Assembly: GCA_021732285.1 (NCBI GenBank)
Contig: JAKFVH010000002.1
Coordinates: 1-41,100 of the forward strand
Source: Reyranella sp.
GTDB taxonomy: Bacteria; Pseudomonadota; Alphaproteobacteria; Reyranellales; Reyranellaceae
Direction: 5' to 3'
Length of the DNA: 41,100 nucleotides
Shown here one piece after another: positions 26,244 through 33,481 of this stretch. The notes under the pieces were generated by a model. The model was given only the letters and a program-made list of their open reading frames with translations. It made no database searches and was not told the DNA's origin. A program made the position numbers and the translations under genes. Position 1 is the stretch's first letter, and every line of letters begins with the position of its first letter.

Positions 26244-26260
26244 GCCGGCCTCCGGCCGGC
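26244..26260. terminator. GC-rich hairpin between convergent genes
   Basis: GCCGGCC-TCC-GGCCGGC, a perfect 7-bp stem with a three-base loop, lies midway between the unrecognised gene (ends 26172) and kpsT (ends 26331). No T-run follows on either strand, so termination here would be weak or Rho-assisted. Confidence 0.4.
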
Positions 26261-26330
26261 TCAATTCTCGGCAACGTTGCTAGCGCCGGCACCCACCGGA
26301 TTGAAGCGCCACTCTGGCGCCGCCCTTGCC

Positions 26331-27038
26331 CTACAGCGTTCCGTAGATACGTGCCGCCAGGTTGAGATCCGTCACCACGCGCCCCCGTCCTGCTTTGAGG
26401 ATCAGCGCACTCTGGCAATATTCCTTGATCACCCCGGCATCGTGCACCGCCATGATCATCCCGCAGTGCTGTCGCCGCCCGAACAGCTCGTCATGGCACT
26501 TCAGCTGGAAGCGCCGGTCGCCGACCAGGATCACCTCGTCGATCAGGTAGCACTCGAAATTCATCGCCAGCGACAGCGCGAACGCCAGCCGCATGCGCAT
26601 GCCGTCCGAGTAGAACCGCACCGGCGTGTACATATGCTTGCCGAGCTCGGAGAAGTCGGCGACGTAGTCGAACGTCTCGTCGAACGGCAGGTCGTACAGC
26701 CGCGCCAGGAAACGCACGTTGTCGTACCCGGTCAGATGGCCCTCGAAGCCGCCGCCCAGCGCCAATGGCCATGACAGCCTGAGCCCACGCCGCACCTCGC
26801 CCCGCGTCGGCTGCAGCAATCCCGACAGCAGCTTGATCAGCGTCGACTTGCCCGAGCCGTTGGGGCCGAGGATGCCCATGCGCTCGCCGGCGCCGACGCG
26901 GAAGCTGACGCGGTCCAGCGCCCGGTGCGTGCCGTGCGCGCCGGTGAACACCTTGGTGACCTCGATCGCCTCCACGCAGCGCTCGGGGCTGACCGGCAGG
27001 CGCGCCACGGCGTCGGCGGGGTAGGGGGCGCCGTCCAT
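26331..27038 (-). CDS. kpsT: Capsule polysaccharide ABC transporter ATP-binding protein
   Basis: Predicted 235-residue ATPase that would energise polysaccharide export across the inner membrane with KpsM. Walker A is GPNGSGKST (residues 58-66, Lys64). The ABC signature is the KpsT-like FYSDGMRMRLAFAL rather than LSGGQ. Walker B is CYLIDEVILVGD. The family-typical WPLALGGGFEGHLTGYDN segment follows Walker A. Length fits KpsT/CtrD/BexA plus a short N-terminal extension. It starts 6 bases after the kpsE stop, so it is in the same operon, while kpsM is on the opposite strand 2.6 kb away. GC is very high here, unlike kpsM. Confidence 0.95.
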   Translation of the reverse strand: MDGAPYPADAVARLPVSPERCVEAIEVTKVFTGAHGTHRALDRVSFRVGAGERMGILGPNGSGKSTLIKLLSGLLQPTRGEVRRGLRLSWPLALGGGFEGHLTGYDNVRFLARLYDLPFDETFDYVADFSELGKHMYTPVRFYSDGMRMRLAFALSLAMNFECYLIDEVILVGDRRFQLKCHDELFGRRQHCGMIMAVHDAGVIKEYCQSALILKAGRGRVVTDLNLAARIYGTL

Positions 27039-27044
27039 GCGATG

Positions 27045-28298
27045 TCAGAGGTCGGCGTGAGCCATGGTGTCTTCCGACACGATGCGCCACATCCGCCAGG
27101 CCATGTACCCCGCGACCGCGACAGCGATGCACCACAGGATGCGCCACGGCTGCGCCGGATAGTCCGGCGCGCCCGGTTGGGTGACGCGCTCCAGATATAC
27201 CTGCTGCGCCATCGCCTCCACGCGCGCCGTTTCCAGCGCCGTCATCGCCGATACCAGCGCCTTTTCGGCGAACTCGCGCTCCAGCATCAGCCGCTCGTAC
27301 TCGACGATGCGCGGCGCGATCGACTGCGCGTCGCCGGCCAGCCGCTGGCGCTCCTGCGCGATCTGCGCCTCGATCGCCGCGCGCCGCGTGCGCAGCGGGC
27401 CGATCTGCGGGCTGTTCGGCGAGCCCGTCGCGAGCTCGCCGATTTGCACCGAGCTCAAGGCCGCCTCCTGGCTGAGCTTCGCGATCGTCTCCAGCACTGC
27501 CAGTGTCGCCTGGCTGGGGTCGATCAGCCGCTCGCGCTCGCGGAACACCGTCAGCGCCGCCTGCGCTGCCTCGATACGGCCGCGCAGCCGCGTCACCTCG
27601 GCGTCGGCGCGCTCCACCGTGTCGCGCCGCGCCCGCTCGTTCAGTCGGTTCACCAGCGTTTCGGCCGCCCCCAGCAGCGACTCGGCGATGCGCTGCGCCT
27701 CGCCCGGCGTGAAGGCATGCACCTTGAGGGTGTTGACGCCGGTCGTGCTGTCGAAGCTGGCCGACACCATGCGCTGGAAATGCTTGAACAGACCTTCCTC
27801 GCCGCGGGGCTCGAATGGGTTGGGGAAGCGCCACAGCAGGTCGTACCGCGCCGGCGCCGCGTCGTACGCCGACCGCAGTGCCGCGTGCTTTTCCGCCCAC
27901 GCCATGGCGTCGCGCGATTCGAGGAACTCCTGCACCAGGTAGCCGTCGTCTGCTGAGCGCGCGACGCCCATGGATCCCGCCACGCCGCCGCTGTTGTTCT
28001 GCACCGCTAGCCCCATCGCGGCGTTTGCAAGAGACCGGCCAGGCATGCGCAGCACGAAGCGCGCCTCCGACTGATAGCGGTCTGCCGCCAGCAGGCCGAA
28101 ATAGACCGTAGCCAGCAGAGTCGGCAGGGCCACTAACAGCGCAAAGGATAGGAGGCCGCGCCTTTGCGCCTGCGGCGGCGGCGGCGCCTCGCGCGCCGCG
28201 GGCTCTGGCGCCGCCGCCGGTGTGCCGAGCGACGCGTTTTCGACCGGCGTCAGGCGCAGCAGCTTGGCGTAGCTCGTAAATTGGGCGGCGTCGGGCAT
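27045..28298 (-). CDS. kpsE: Capsule export inner-membrane protein KpsE/CtrB-like, copy 1
   Basis: Predicted 417-residue polysaccharide co-polymerase of the PCP-3 (KpsE/BexC/CtrB) type, which bridges the ABC transporter and the outer-membrane lipoprotein. It has a Pro/Ala-rich cytoplasmic N-terminus. The first membrane helix is at about residues 48-67, followed by DRYQSEARFVLR, the usual family signature after the helix. A long periplasmic coiled coil runs from about 210 to 350. A second membrane helix (ILWCIAVAVAGYMAWRMW) is near the C-terminus. Compared with copy 2 (28518-29708) the two share LAADxYxSEARFV, VQEFLESRDA/VQDFITSRDA and YLERVxxP, so they are paralogues. It heads the minus-strand operon with kpsT. 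Confidence 0.93.
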   Translation of the reverse strand: MPDAAQFTSYAKLLRLTPVENASLGTPAAAPEPAAREAPPPPQAQRRGLLSFALLVALPTLLATVYFGLLAADRYQSEARFVLRMPGRSLANAAMGLAVQNNSGGVAGSMGVARSADDGYLVQEFLESRDAMAWAEKHAALRSAYDAAPARYDLLWRFPNPFEPRGEEGLFKHFQRMVSASFDSTTGVNTLKVHAFTPGEAQRIAESLLGAAETLVNRLNERARRDTVERADAEVTRLRGRIEAAQAALTVFRERERLIDPSQATLAVLETIAKLSQEAALSSVQIGELATGSPNSPQIGPLRTRRAAIEAQIAQERQRLAGDAQSIAPRIVEYERLMLEREFAEKALVSAMTALETARVEAMAQQVYLERVTQPGAPDYPAQPWRILWCIAVAVAGYMAWRMWRIVSEDTMAHADL

Positions 28299-28517
28299 GG
28301 CACCGGATTTCGGGAACGGAACGCGGAACGTCGGACAGTGTCGCTGATCGTCTTAGGCAAGTCATCGCACGGATGCGACAAACCTTTTCGCATTTTCGCT
28401 CTTCGTTCTTGTCGATAAATCACCCAAAAAGTTTTTCTGCGAATCGCCTCGTCTGATTGAATGAAGCCGGGCATCGGACAGCGGACAGGGCTGCGGCCCC
28501 TCTGTCAGGATGATGCT
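28299..28517. promoter_or_regulatory. Divergent control region between the two kpsE copies
   Basis: 219 bases holding promoters for kpsE-kpsT (minus) and the second kpsE-kpsM pair (plus). It includes a lower-GC core at about 28380-28450 and the short inverted repeat TCGCA-CGGA-TGCGA near 28365-28378. AGGA at 28507-28510 is the ribosome site for the plus-strand gene, which makes ATG 28518 preferable to the in-frame ATG 28461. Confidence 0.4.
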
Positions 28518-29708
28518 ATGCAGCTACCGGCCTTTCCCGTGCCTGACGCCGTCCCGGCCTCGCCAGACGCGTGGTGGCGCCGCTGGGGGCGACACCTTCT
28601 GCGGATACGCCTGCTGCCGCGCCATCGCGCATTGCGATGGACCCTGCTATTGCTTCCCTCGATTCTCGCCGCCGCCTACTACGGTCTGATCGCCGCCGAC
28701 CAGTATGAAAGCGAGGCACGCTTCGTCGTGCGTTCGGCGGTCCGTCCCGAGATGTCGGGCACGCTCTCGTTCCTCGTCCAGCTTGGCTTGGCGCGCTCGC
28801 AGGACGATTCCTTCATCGTCCAGGACTTCATTACCTCGCGTGATGCAGTGGACCGGCTGAAGGGCCGCCTGCCCCTCCTGCGCATCTACGATCACGAGGG
28901 CGCGGACTTCCTCGCCCGCTATCCCTCGCTGCTTTATGGCCCAGGGGAGGAGCAGCTCTACCGATACCTGAAGAATATGATTTCGGTCGTGCATTCTGAG
29001 CGAACAGGTATCTCGACCCTCCGCGTGCGGGCATTCGGAGCCCCCGATGCCCGCGCCGTGGCCGAAACCCTGCTGCAGCTGAGCGAGGAACTGGTCAACC
29101 GCCTGAACACCCGTTTGCAAACCGACGCCATCGCCAATAGCTCCGAAGAGGTGAAGACCGCCCAGGAGCGGCTGATCGAAGCGCAGACGCGCCTTACCGA
29201 ATTCCGCAATCGGGAGCTGATGGTCGACCCCGCACGCAACGCGGTGGCGCTGGCCGAGCTCATCGCCCGCCTGTCGGCCGAACTGGGTGTCGTCGAGGCG
29301 CAGGTCGCCGAAATGAAAGGCGGCACTGCCGCCAGCCCGCAGCTGATCGGGCTGCAGCGAAAGGCCACGGCGCTGGAGAAGCAGATCGGCGAGGAACGCC
29401 GCCGGGTGAACGATGATCGCGACGGCCTCGCGACGCGCATCGCGGCCTACGAGCGGCTTCAGCTCGAGCGAGAGTTTGCGAAGCGTATGCTGGCTAGCTC
29501 CGAAGCGGAGCTTGTGCGGGCTCGCAGTGATGCGGCACGGCAGATGCTTTACCTCGAGCGCGTAGTGGAGCCGCAGTTGGCGGACTACCCTCTGTATCCC
29601 AAGCGTCTCAGCAACATACTCACTACGCTTTGCCTTAACCTGATGGTTATACTAATCGCTTGGCTGGTTTTATCCGGGACGCGCGAGCATGGATCCAATC
29701 GAAAGTAG
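28518..29708 (+). CDS. kpsE: Capsule export inner-membrane protein KpsE/CtrB-like, copy 2
   Basis: Predicted 396-residue PCP-3 protein. ATG 28518 has AGGA in place. The N-terminal helix (WTLLLLPSILAAAYYGLIAA) is followed by DQYESEARFVVRS. A periplasmic coiled coil runs from about 190 to 330. The C-terminal helix is LNLMVILIAWLVL, after YLERVVEPQLADYPLYPKR. It is a diverged paralogue of copy 1 and shorter at the N-terminus. The last 20 bases overlap kpsM, indicating coupled translation. The base composition of the gene changes near its 3' end, from about 29590, to that of the AT-richer block downstream, so a recombination junction may lie within it. Confidence 0.93.
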   Translation: MQLPAFPVPDAVPASPDAWWRRWGRHLLRIRLLPRHRALRWTLLLLPSILAAAYYGLIAADQYESEARFVVRSAVRPEMSGTLSFLVQLGLARSQDDSFIVQDFITSRDAVDRLKGRLPLLRIYDHEGADFLARYPSLLYGPGEEQLYRYLKNMISVVHSERTGISTLRVRAFGAPDARAVAETLLQLSEELVNRLNTRLQTDAIANSSEEVKTAQERLIEAQTRLTEFRNRELMVDPARNAVALAELIARLSAELGVVEAQVAEMKGGTAASPQLIGLQRKATALEKQIGEERRRVNDDRDGLATRIAAYERLQLEREFAKRMLASSEAELVRARSDAARQMLYLERVVEPQLADYPLYPKRLSNILTTLCLNLMVILIAWLVLSGTREHGSNRK

Positions 29709-30483
29709 CTTAGGCAGGGCACTCCACATCCAAGCACGCACAATAAAAGGCCTCGTATTGCGTGACCTGGTGCTTCGATATGGTCGAGATAACATAGGCT
29801 TCGCGTGGGTCGTTCTGGAGCCGATGTTGCTTACCATGGGCGTTATGGTCATCTGGTCGTTGACGGGAACGGGCAAGAAAGAAGGAATGACGGTCATTGA
29901 GGTAGTGTTCACGGGATATCTGCCACTCACTCTTTGGCGTCACATGACTGGAGGCGGCGTCTTTCTATTTCGGCGGAGCTATTCGCTCTTATATCATCGA
30001 AGTGTGACGCTTTTTGATCTTGTGGTGTCTCGTCAAATCTTGGAATTCATCGGCACATCCACCGCGTTGCTTGTTATATGGGGAGGCTTGAACTTATTCG
30101 GTCTGGTTCAAATTCCCCGAGAGATTGATTTGTTCCTGTTGGGCTGGTGGATGATGGGCTCAATTGCGTTAGCGACATCGGCGTGCTTCGCCGTCGCGAC
30201 CGAGCTTTCTGAATCCGCCGAACGTTTTGTTCAGCCGTTTCAATACCTCAACATTCCGATATCCGGCGCTTTTTTCTTAGTTGACTGGCTTCCGACCTGG
30301 GCTCAGTCCGCTATTGCATATCATCCGCTTGTTCATTGCTACGAAGTGTTCAGATCTGGATACTTTGGAGCGACAATCGTGGCGCACTATGATCTCATTT
30401 ACTTCTGTGCGTGTACTGTTGTCGTCGCGTTTGCTGCTGTAATTGCAACCCGGCGTGTAAGGGACAGGCTTCTGCTCGCTTGA
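29689..30483 (+). CDS. kpsM: Capsule polysaccharide ABC transporter permease
   Basis: Predicted 264-residue ABC-2 type permease that would carry the lipid-linked polymer across the inner membrane with KpsT. The cytoplasmic start (LVLRDLVLRYGRDNIGFAWVVLEPM) is the conserved KpsM/CtrC amphipathic region. Six hydrophobic segments follow, starting at LLTMGVMVIWSL. The segment FLVDWLPTWAQSAIAYHPLVHCYEVFRSGYFG is also family-typical. It overlaps the second kpsE by 20 bases. GC is much lower than in kpsT: 27 of 60 bases at 30001-30060 against 49 of 60 at 26881-26940. So the two halves of this exporter have different histories. It converges on the methyltransferase gene ending at 30511, with a bulged stem GACCAAG/CTTGGGTC between them. 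Confidence 0.95.
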   Translation: MDPIESSLGRALHIQARTIKGLVLRDLVLRYGRDNIGFAWVVLEPMLLTMGVMVIWSLTGTGKKEGMTVIEVVFTGYLPLTLWRHMTGGGVFLFRRSYSLLYHRSVTLFDLVVSRQILEFIGTSTALLVIWGGLNLFGLVQIPREIDLFLLGWWMMGSIALATSACFAVATELSESAERFVQPFQYLNIPISGAFFLVDWLPTWAQSAIAYHPLVHCYEVFRSGYFGATIVAHYDLIYFCACTVVVAFAAVIATRRVRDRLLLA

Positions 30484-30510
30484 GACCAAGATTCGTTCTC
30501 TTGGGTCAAG

Positions 30511-31236
30511 CTACCGAACTGTAGCCACAAAACCGCACCAAGACCGGTCCTGTGAAAGTTGCCGACGGTAGACTCGAATAGGCACAAGAAGGGACTCAAA
30601 AATCGTCAGGATTCGATGCTCGATGCCATCCAATCCCCGAACGCAGATGTCCGAATTGTCGTGGTAGACGTTCCACTGGTTGAACCCTATCCAGTTTTGA
30701 GCGTCGGCCTGTCTTTCGAAGCCGTGGACAAGTAAATAGCCTTCCGGACGCGCAACATGGAGCATTTGCCGAATTGTTGAGAGGGGGTTTGCTGTCTGAT
30801 CCAGCGCGTTGCGCATGTGCACAGCATCAAAGGAACGCGGACCAAACATTGAAGCCAGCTGTTCTCCATGCCCGCACATGATGCTGACTGGTAGCGCAAG
30901 GTCGTTTGAAGCCCGAATGTCGCTATACTCGTCGGCCAGGGGATCTACACAAACCAGGTCGACATTTAGGTGCTCGAAGCTGCCACGAAGAATGCTTACT
31001 GGGCCAGATCCTACATCCAGTATCCTCGCACGCCGATGACTCTTTTCGATCTCCCAGGCCAGAGAGCTTACGAAGAAGTCGATCTCGGGTTCCAATTCAG
31101 GATTAGGTGAGGCATTGCACCAGTTTAGGCGAAATCTCTCGGTGGGAACGAAAGCCTTCCAGAATGCGAGCTCCTGGTCCCGGCCGCCTTGGCGCGTTGC
31201 CGTCTCAGCGATGCCTATAGCGGTAGCAGCATTCAT
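30511..31236 (-). CDS. SAM-dependent methyltransferase (class I)
   Basis: Predicted 241-residue methyltransferase. Motif I is RILDVGSGPVSIL, motif II region DLVCVDPLADEY, motif III region FDAVHMRNALDQTANP. These are followed by RQMLHVARPEGYLLVHGFE, all typical of class I enzymes. It starts four bases after the upstream methyltransferase stop and is third in the minus-strand operon that begins at 33225. Composition is AT-rich like its neighbours. A sugar or lipid of the polysaccharide is a plausible acceptor because of location; there is no direct evidence. Confidence 0.85.
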   Translation of the reverse strand: MNAATAIGIAETATRQGGRDQELAFWKAFVPTERFRLNWCNASPNPELEPEIDFFVSSLAWEIEKSHRRARILDVGSGPVSILRGSFEHLNVDLVCVDPLADEYSDIRASNDLALPVSIMCGHGEQLASMFGPRSFDAVHMRNALDQTANPLSTIRQMLHVARPEGYLLVHGFERQADAQNWIGFNQWNVYHDNSDICVRGLDGIEHRILTIFESLLVPIRVYRRQLSQDRSWCGFVATVR

Positions 31237-31240
31237 CGTT

Positions 31241-32041
31241 CTACCGAAACCAATTGAAGTCTATTTCGGGCCGGGTCGCAATCCTTCTCGCCAAAGCAAA
31301 ACTAAGAAAGTCTTCCTCCATTGAAACATGGAAATCCACGACCTTTAGTGTGCTGAGGGACGCTATTCTTTGGGGAAGCTCGAGCGTGAAAAGATACAAG
31401 TGTTCGCGAAAAATGTGCTGAGGCGATGACATTGGAGCTTGCAGCAGTATAGCTCCGTTTCTCGTCAGAAGACGTCGCAATCTTCCTAGTAAATCTATTG
31501 GCGCGGTGACGTGCTCTATAACGTGCCACAGAAAAATTGCGTGGTAGAGCTTCCCAGTACTTTCGAGTCGTTCGACAAAGGTCTGAGCATCTTCGTTGTA
31601 AAGCTCATCATTGGTAATTTGGAATTCGCTTCTTGCTCTCTTAAATAGTGGGTTGGATGGCTCGCAACCCAGAATGCGGTAACCTTCTGATTTTAAGGCT
31701 TGTAACAAACAGCCGCGTCCGGCGCCAATTTCCACAACCGGGGCATCACGCTGCGGAGAGCCCAAGAAGGCGTCATACATTCGAACCATTGCTCGCAAAT
31801 CGTCGACGACCCGCATCAACTCCTCGGAGCCATCCTTCGCCCAATACTGAGCGTGGTAGTGCGCTTGATGCTGCGTTTCGAGCACCTCGTCAATACTGCC
31901 ATAGTCAGGTGACAACGCCGTACAGACTCGACATCGCCACAATCTGACTTCAGTTCCTTCTCGGTCGATTGTCGGACCGACGCAATCTAAGTCGTCACTA
32001 CCGCAGCAGCGACACCCGTCGATGGTTAAAGGAGGGTGCAT
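31241..32041 (-). CDS. SAM-dependent methyltransferase with N-terminal zinc-ribbon
   Basis: Predicted 266-residue enzyme. ATG 32041 is chosen for GGAAGG about nine bases upstream; a GTG at 32068 is less likely. Residues 10-42 contain paired cysteines (CRCCGS and CRVC), which suggests a small zinc-binding domain like that of C-methyltransferases acting on nucleotide sugars. The catalytic domain follows: VVEIGAGRGCLLQALKSEGY, CEPS, and HAIFLWHVIEHVTAPIDLL with RRLLTRNGAILLQAP. The Zn-ribbon plus methyltransferase layout is common in surface-sugar clusters, but the usual C-terminal sugar C-methyltransferase domain is absent. It is the middle gene of the operon. Confidence 0.85.
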   Translation of the reverse strand: MHPPLTIDGCRCCGSDDLDCVGPTIDREGTEVRLWRCRVCTALSPDYGSIDEVLETQHQAHYHAQYWAKDGSEELMRVVDDLRAMVRMYDAFLGSPQRDAPVVEIGAGRGCLLQALKSEGYRILGCEPSNPLFKRARSEFQITNDELYNEDAQTFVERLESTGKLYHAIFLWHVIEHVTAPIDLLGRLRRLLTRNGAILLQAPMSSPQHIFREHLYLFTLELPQRIASLSTLKVVDFHVSMEEDFLSFALARRIATRPEIDFNWFR

Positions 32042-32121
32042 TTGATAGGCCTTCCCATCTGCTACCAAGGCACGTTTAGGGGCCGGATCCGTCCTTCATG
32101 GTTTTTCGCGTTGTCTGCGAT

Positions 32122-33225
32122 TTAGGTTTCTACTGGCTCCACAATTCGTACGCCAGCATCGGTGATTTCCAAGAGCACTCGCTGTCCCTCTGAGTCCCAG
32201 ACTCGGAGTCCGCTCTTGCCAATGCGAACGTTGAGGCACGGCCCGGTCTCTGTTGCATTTGAGAAGACCTCTCCACCATTTCCTCCATCGAACATGATTC
32301 CACTGTTTGGGCCATTGCCGTTAAGGCGCATCGCACCATCAGTGAATGTGGTCAGGTCGAAATCAATTCCGCGTCGAATTTTGCCATTCTCGGCCATTAG
32401 GACAGTAGAATTGGTGTCGAGACATCCGCGAACCATAATTCCCCAATGCCATGTTCCTCTGCGGGAGTCGGGTCCACGGTTCGGATCGTCAGAATCCTCC
32501 GATCGAACTTCGATCGCGGCAGTGTTTTTGTTTCCAAAGCCCACGACCTGAAGCCCGATCTTCGCGAGTTGCATAGGCAGAAGTTCAGACTTCTTGTCCC
32601 AATCTTTGCCTGCGTTAAGGACGTCGATTTCGACGCCAACCAGCGCGGCATCAAAGTCTTCCTCTTTATAAGAAAACGAATTGGACGGCGTGTAGCCGAC
32701 CCATTTCACCGGCCATGATCTGGCACTGAAGAAGGCGCCCCAAGACTTGGCGCCTGGTGCCAAAGCAGCTGAATCACCCCAAATAGATACGCCATTCAAG
32801 TCTGCGGCGAAGTTGAACACTTCGCTGTGGAAATTCTGATAGTGATTGTGCTGATGTCGATAGTCCTCCGATGCCAACGCTCCTATGGGGGCTTTCTGCA
32901 TAGAGTGCGGCTCAGATTTCCAATTCTCGATCGGCGTATCGTCGGTGATCGTTTGTGAAATGGTGATGTTACGGGCAAGCCCTGTCTCAAGGTGTGAATA
33001 TTGAGTCCAAAGACCTTCAAGGCGAGGATGAGTTCCTCGCACTGCGCTGAGGCCGCCGTAGCGCAAGTCAATAACTAGGCAGTCGTGAGGTAACTCAATC
33101 GGGAAGCTTCCTCGCGGCACACATGTCTCTAAGATAACGTGTCGGCCGCCGTTCGCGAGGAACGTCGTTAGGCGCGCAACCGACTCCTCGGAAAAATCAT
33201 ATACTGTGTGGGAGCCAGTCAACAT
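32122..33225 (-). CDS. Unrecognised protein, beta-rich, possibly tail-spike/beta-helix-like
   Basis: Predicted 367-residue protein. ATG 33225 has an excellent ribosome site (GGAGGAGG five bases upstream). No signal peptide or membrane helix. I do not recognise the family. The N-terminus (FSEESVARLTTFLANGGRHVILE, then CLVIDLRYGGLSAV) resembles the capping region of right-handed beta-helix proteins. The C-terminal third is a series of short Gly/Asn-rich strands (GAMRLNGNGPNSGIMFDGGN, LNVRIGKSGLRVWDSEGQR, VLLEITDAGVRI) that looks like phage tail-fibre or tail-spike ends. It is the first gene of the minus-strand operon with two methyltransferases. It could be a polysaccharide-binding or cleaving protein, or a remnant of phage origin; neither is shown. 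Confidence 0.65.
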   Translation of the reverse strand: MLTGSHTVYDFSEESVARLTTFLANGGRHVILETCVPRGSFPIELPHDCLVIDLRYGGLSAVRGTHPRLEGLWTQYSHLETGLARNITISQTITDDTPIENWKSEPHSMQKAPIGALASEDYRHQHNHYQNFHSEVFNFAADLNGVSIWGDSAALAPGAKSWGAFFSARSWPVKWVGYTPSNSFSYKEEDFDAALVGVEIDVLNAGKDWDKKSELLPMQLAKIGLQVVGFGNKNTAAIEVRSEDSDDPNRGPDSRRGTWHWGIMVRGCLDTNSTVLMAENGKIRRGIDFDLTTFTDGAMRLNGNGPNSGIMFDGGNGGEVFSNATETGPCLNVRIGKSGLRVWDSEGQRVLLEITDAGVRIVEPVET

Positions 33226-33481
33226 TGCATCCTCCTCCACACCAAATTAACCAAAAGAAGCCTGGTGCCGGAGTGCCAAAATACAACAGATGCGATGACA
33301 GGGGATGCTCCAAAGGGCCGCTGGCTTCTCGAAACTGCAGCAGAAATCTTGTGCTAATTTTGCACAACCGCACCTCAGCGGCCCTCGGCAATGCTGATAG
33401 GTTGACGTTAAGCGCTTGTCGTTGACTCCGGTCTTCTTTCGCGCGCTTCGCAGGTACTCTTACACGAAGTGTCGTCAGTCT
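33226..33481. promoter_or_regulatory. Divergent control region with TTGTGC-N7-GCACAA palindrome
   Basis: 256 bases between the minus-strand operon and the HAD-glycosyltransferase gene. TTGTGC (33349-33354) and GCACAA (33362-33367) form an inverted repeat with a 7-base spacer, suggesting an operator for a dimeric regulator. It lies 115 bases before the plus-strand start and 124 before the minus-strand start, so it could affect both. Confidence 0.4.
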
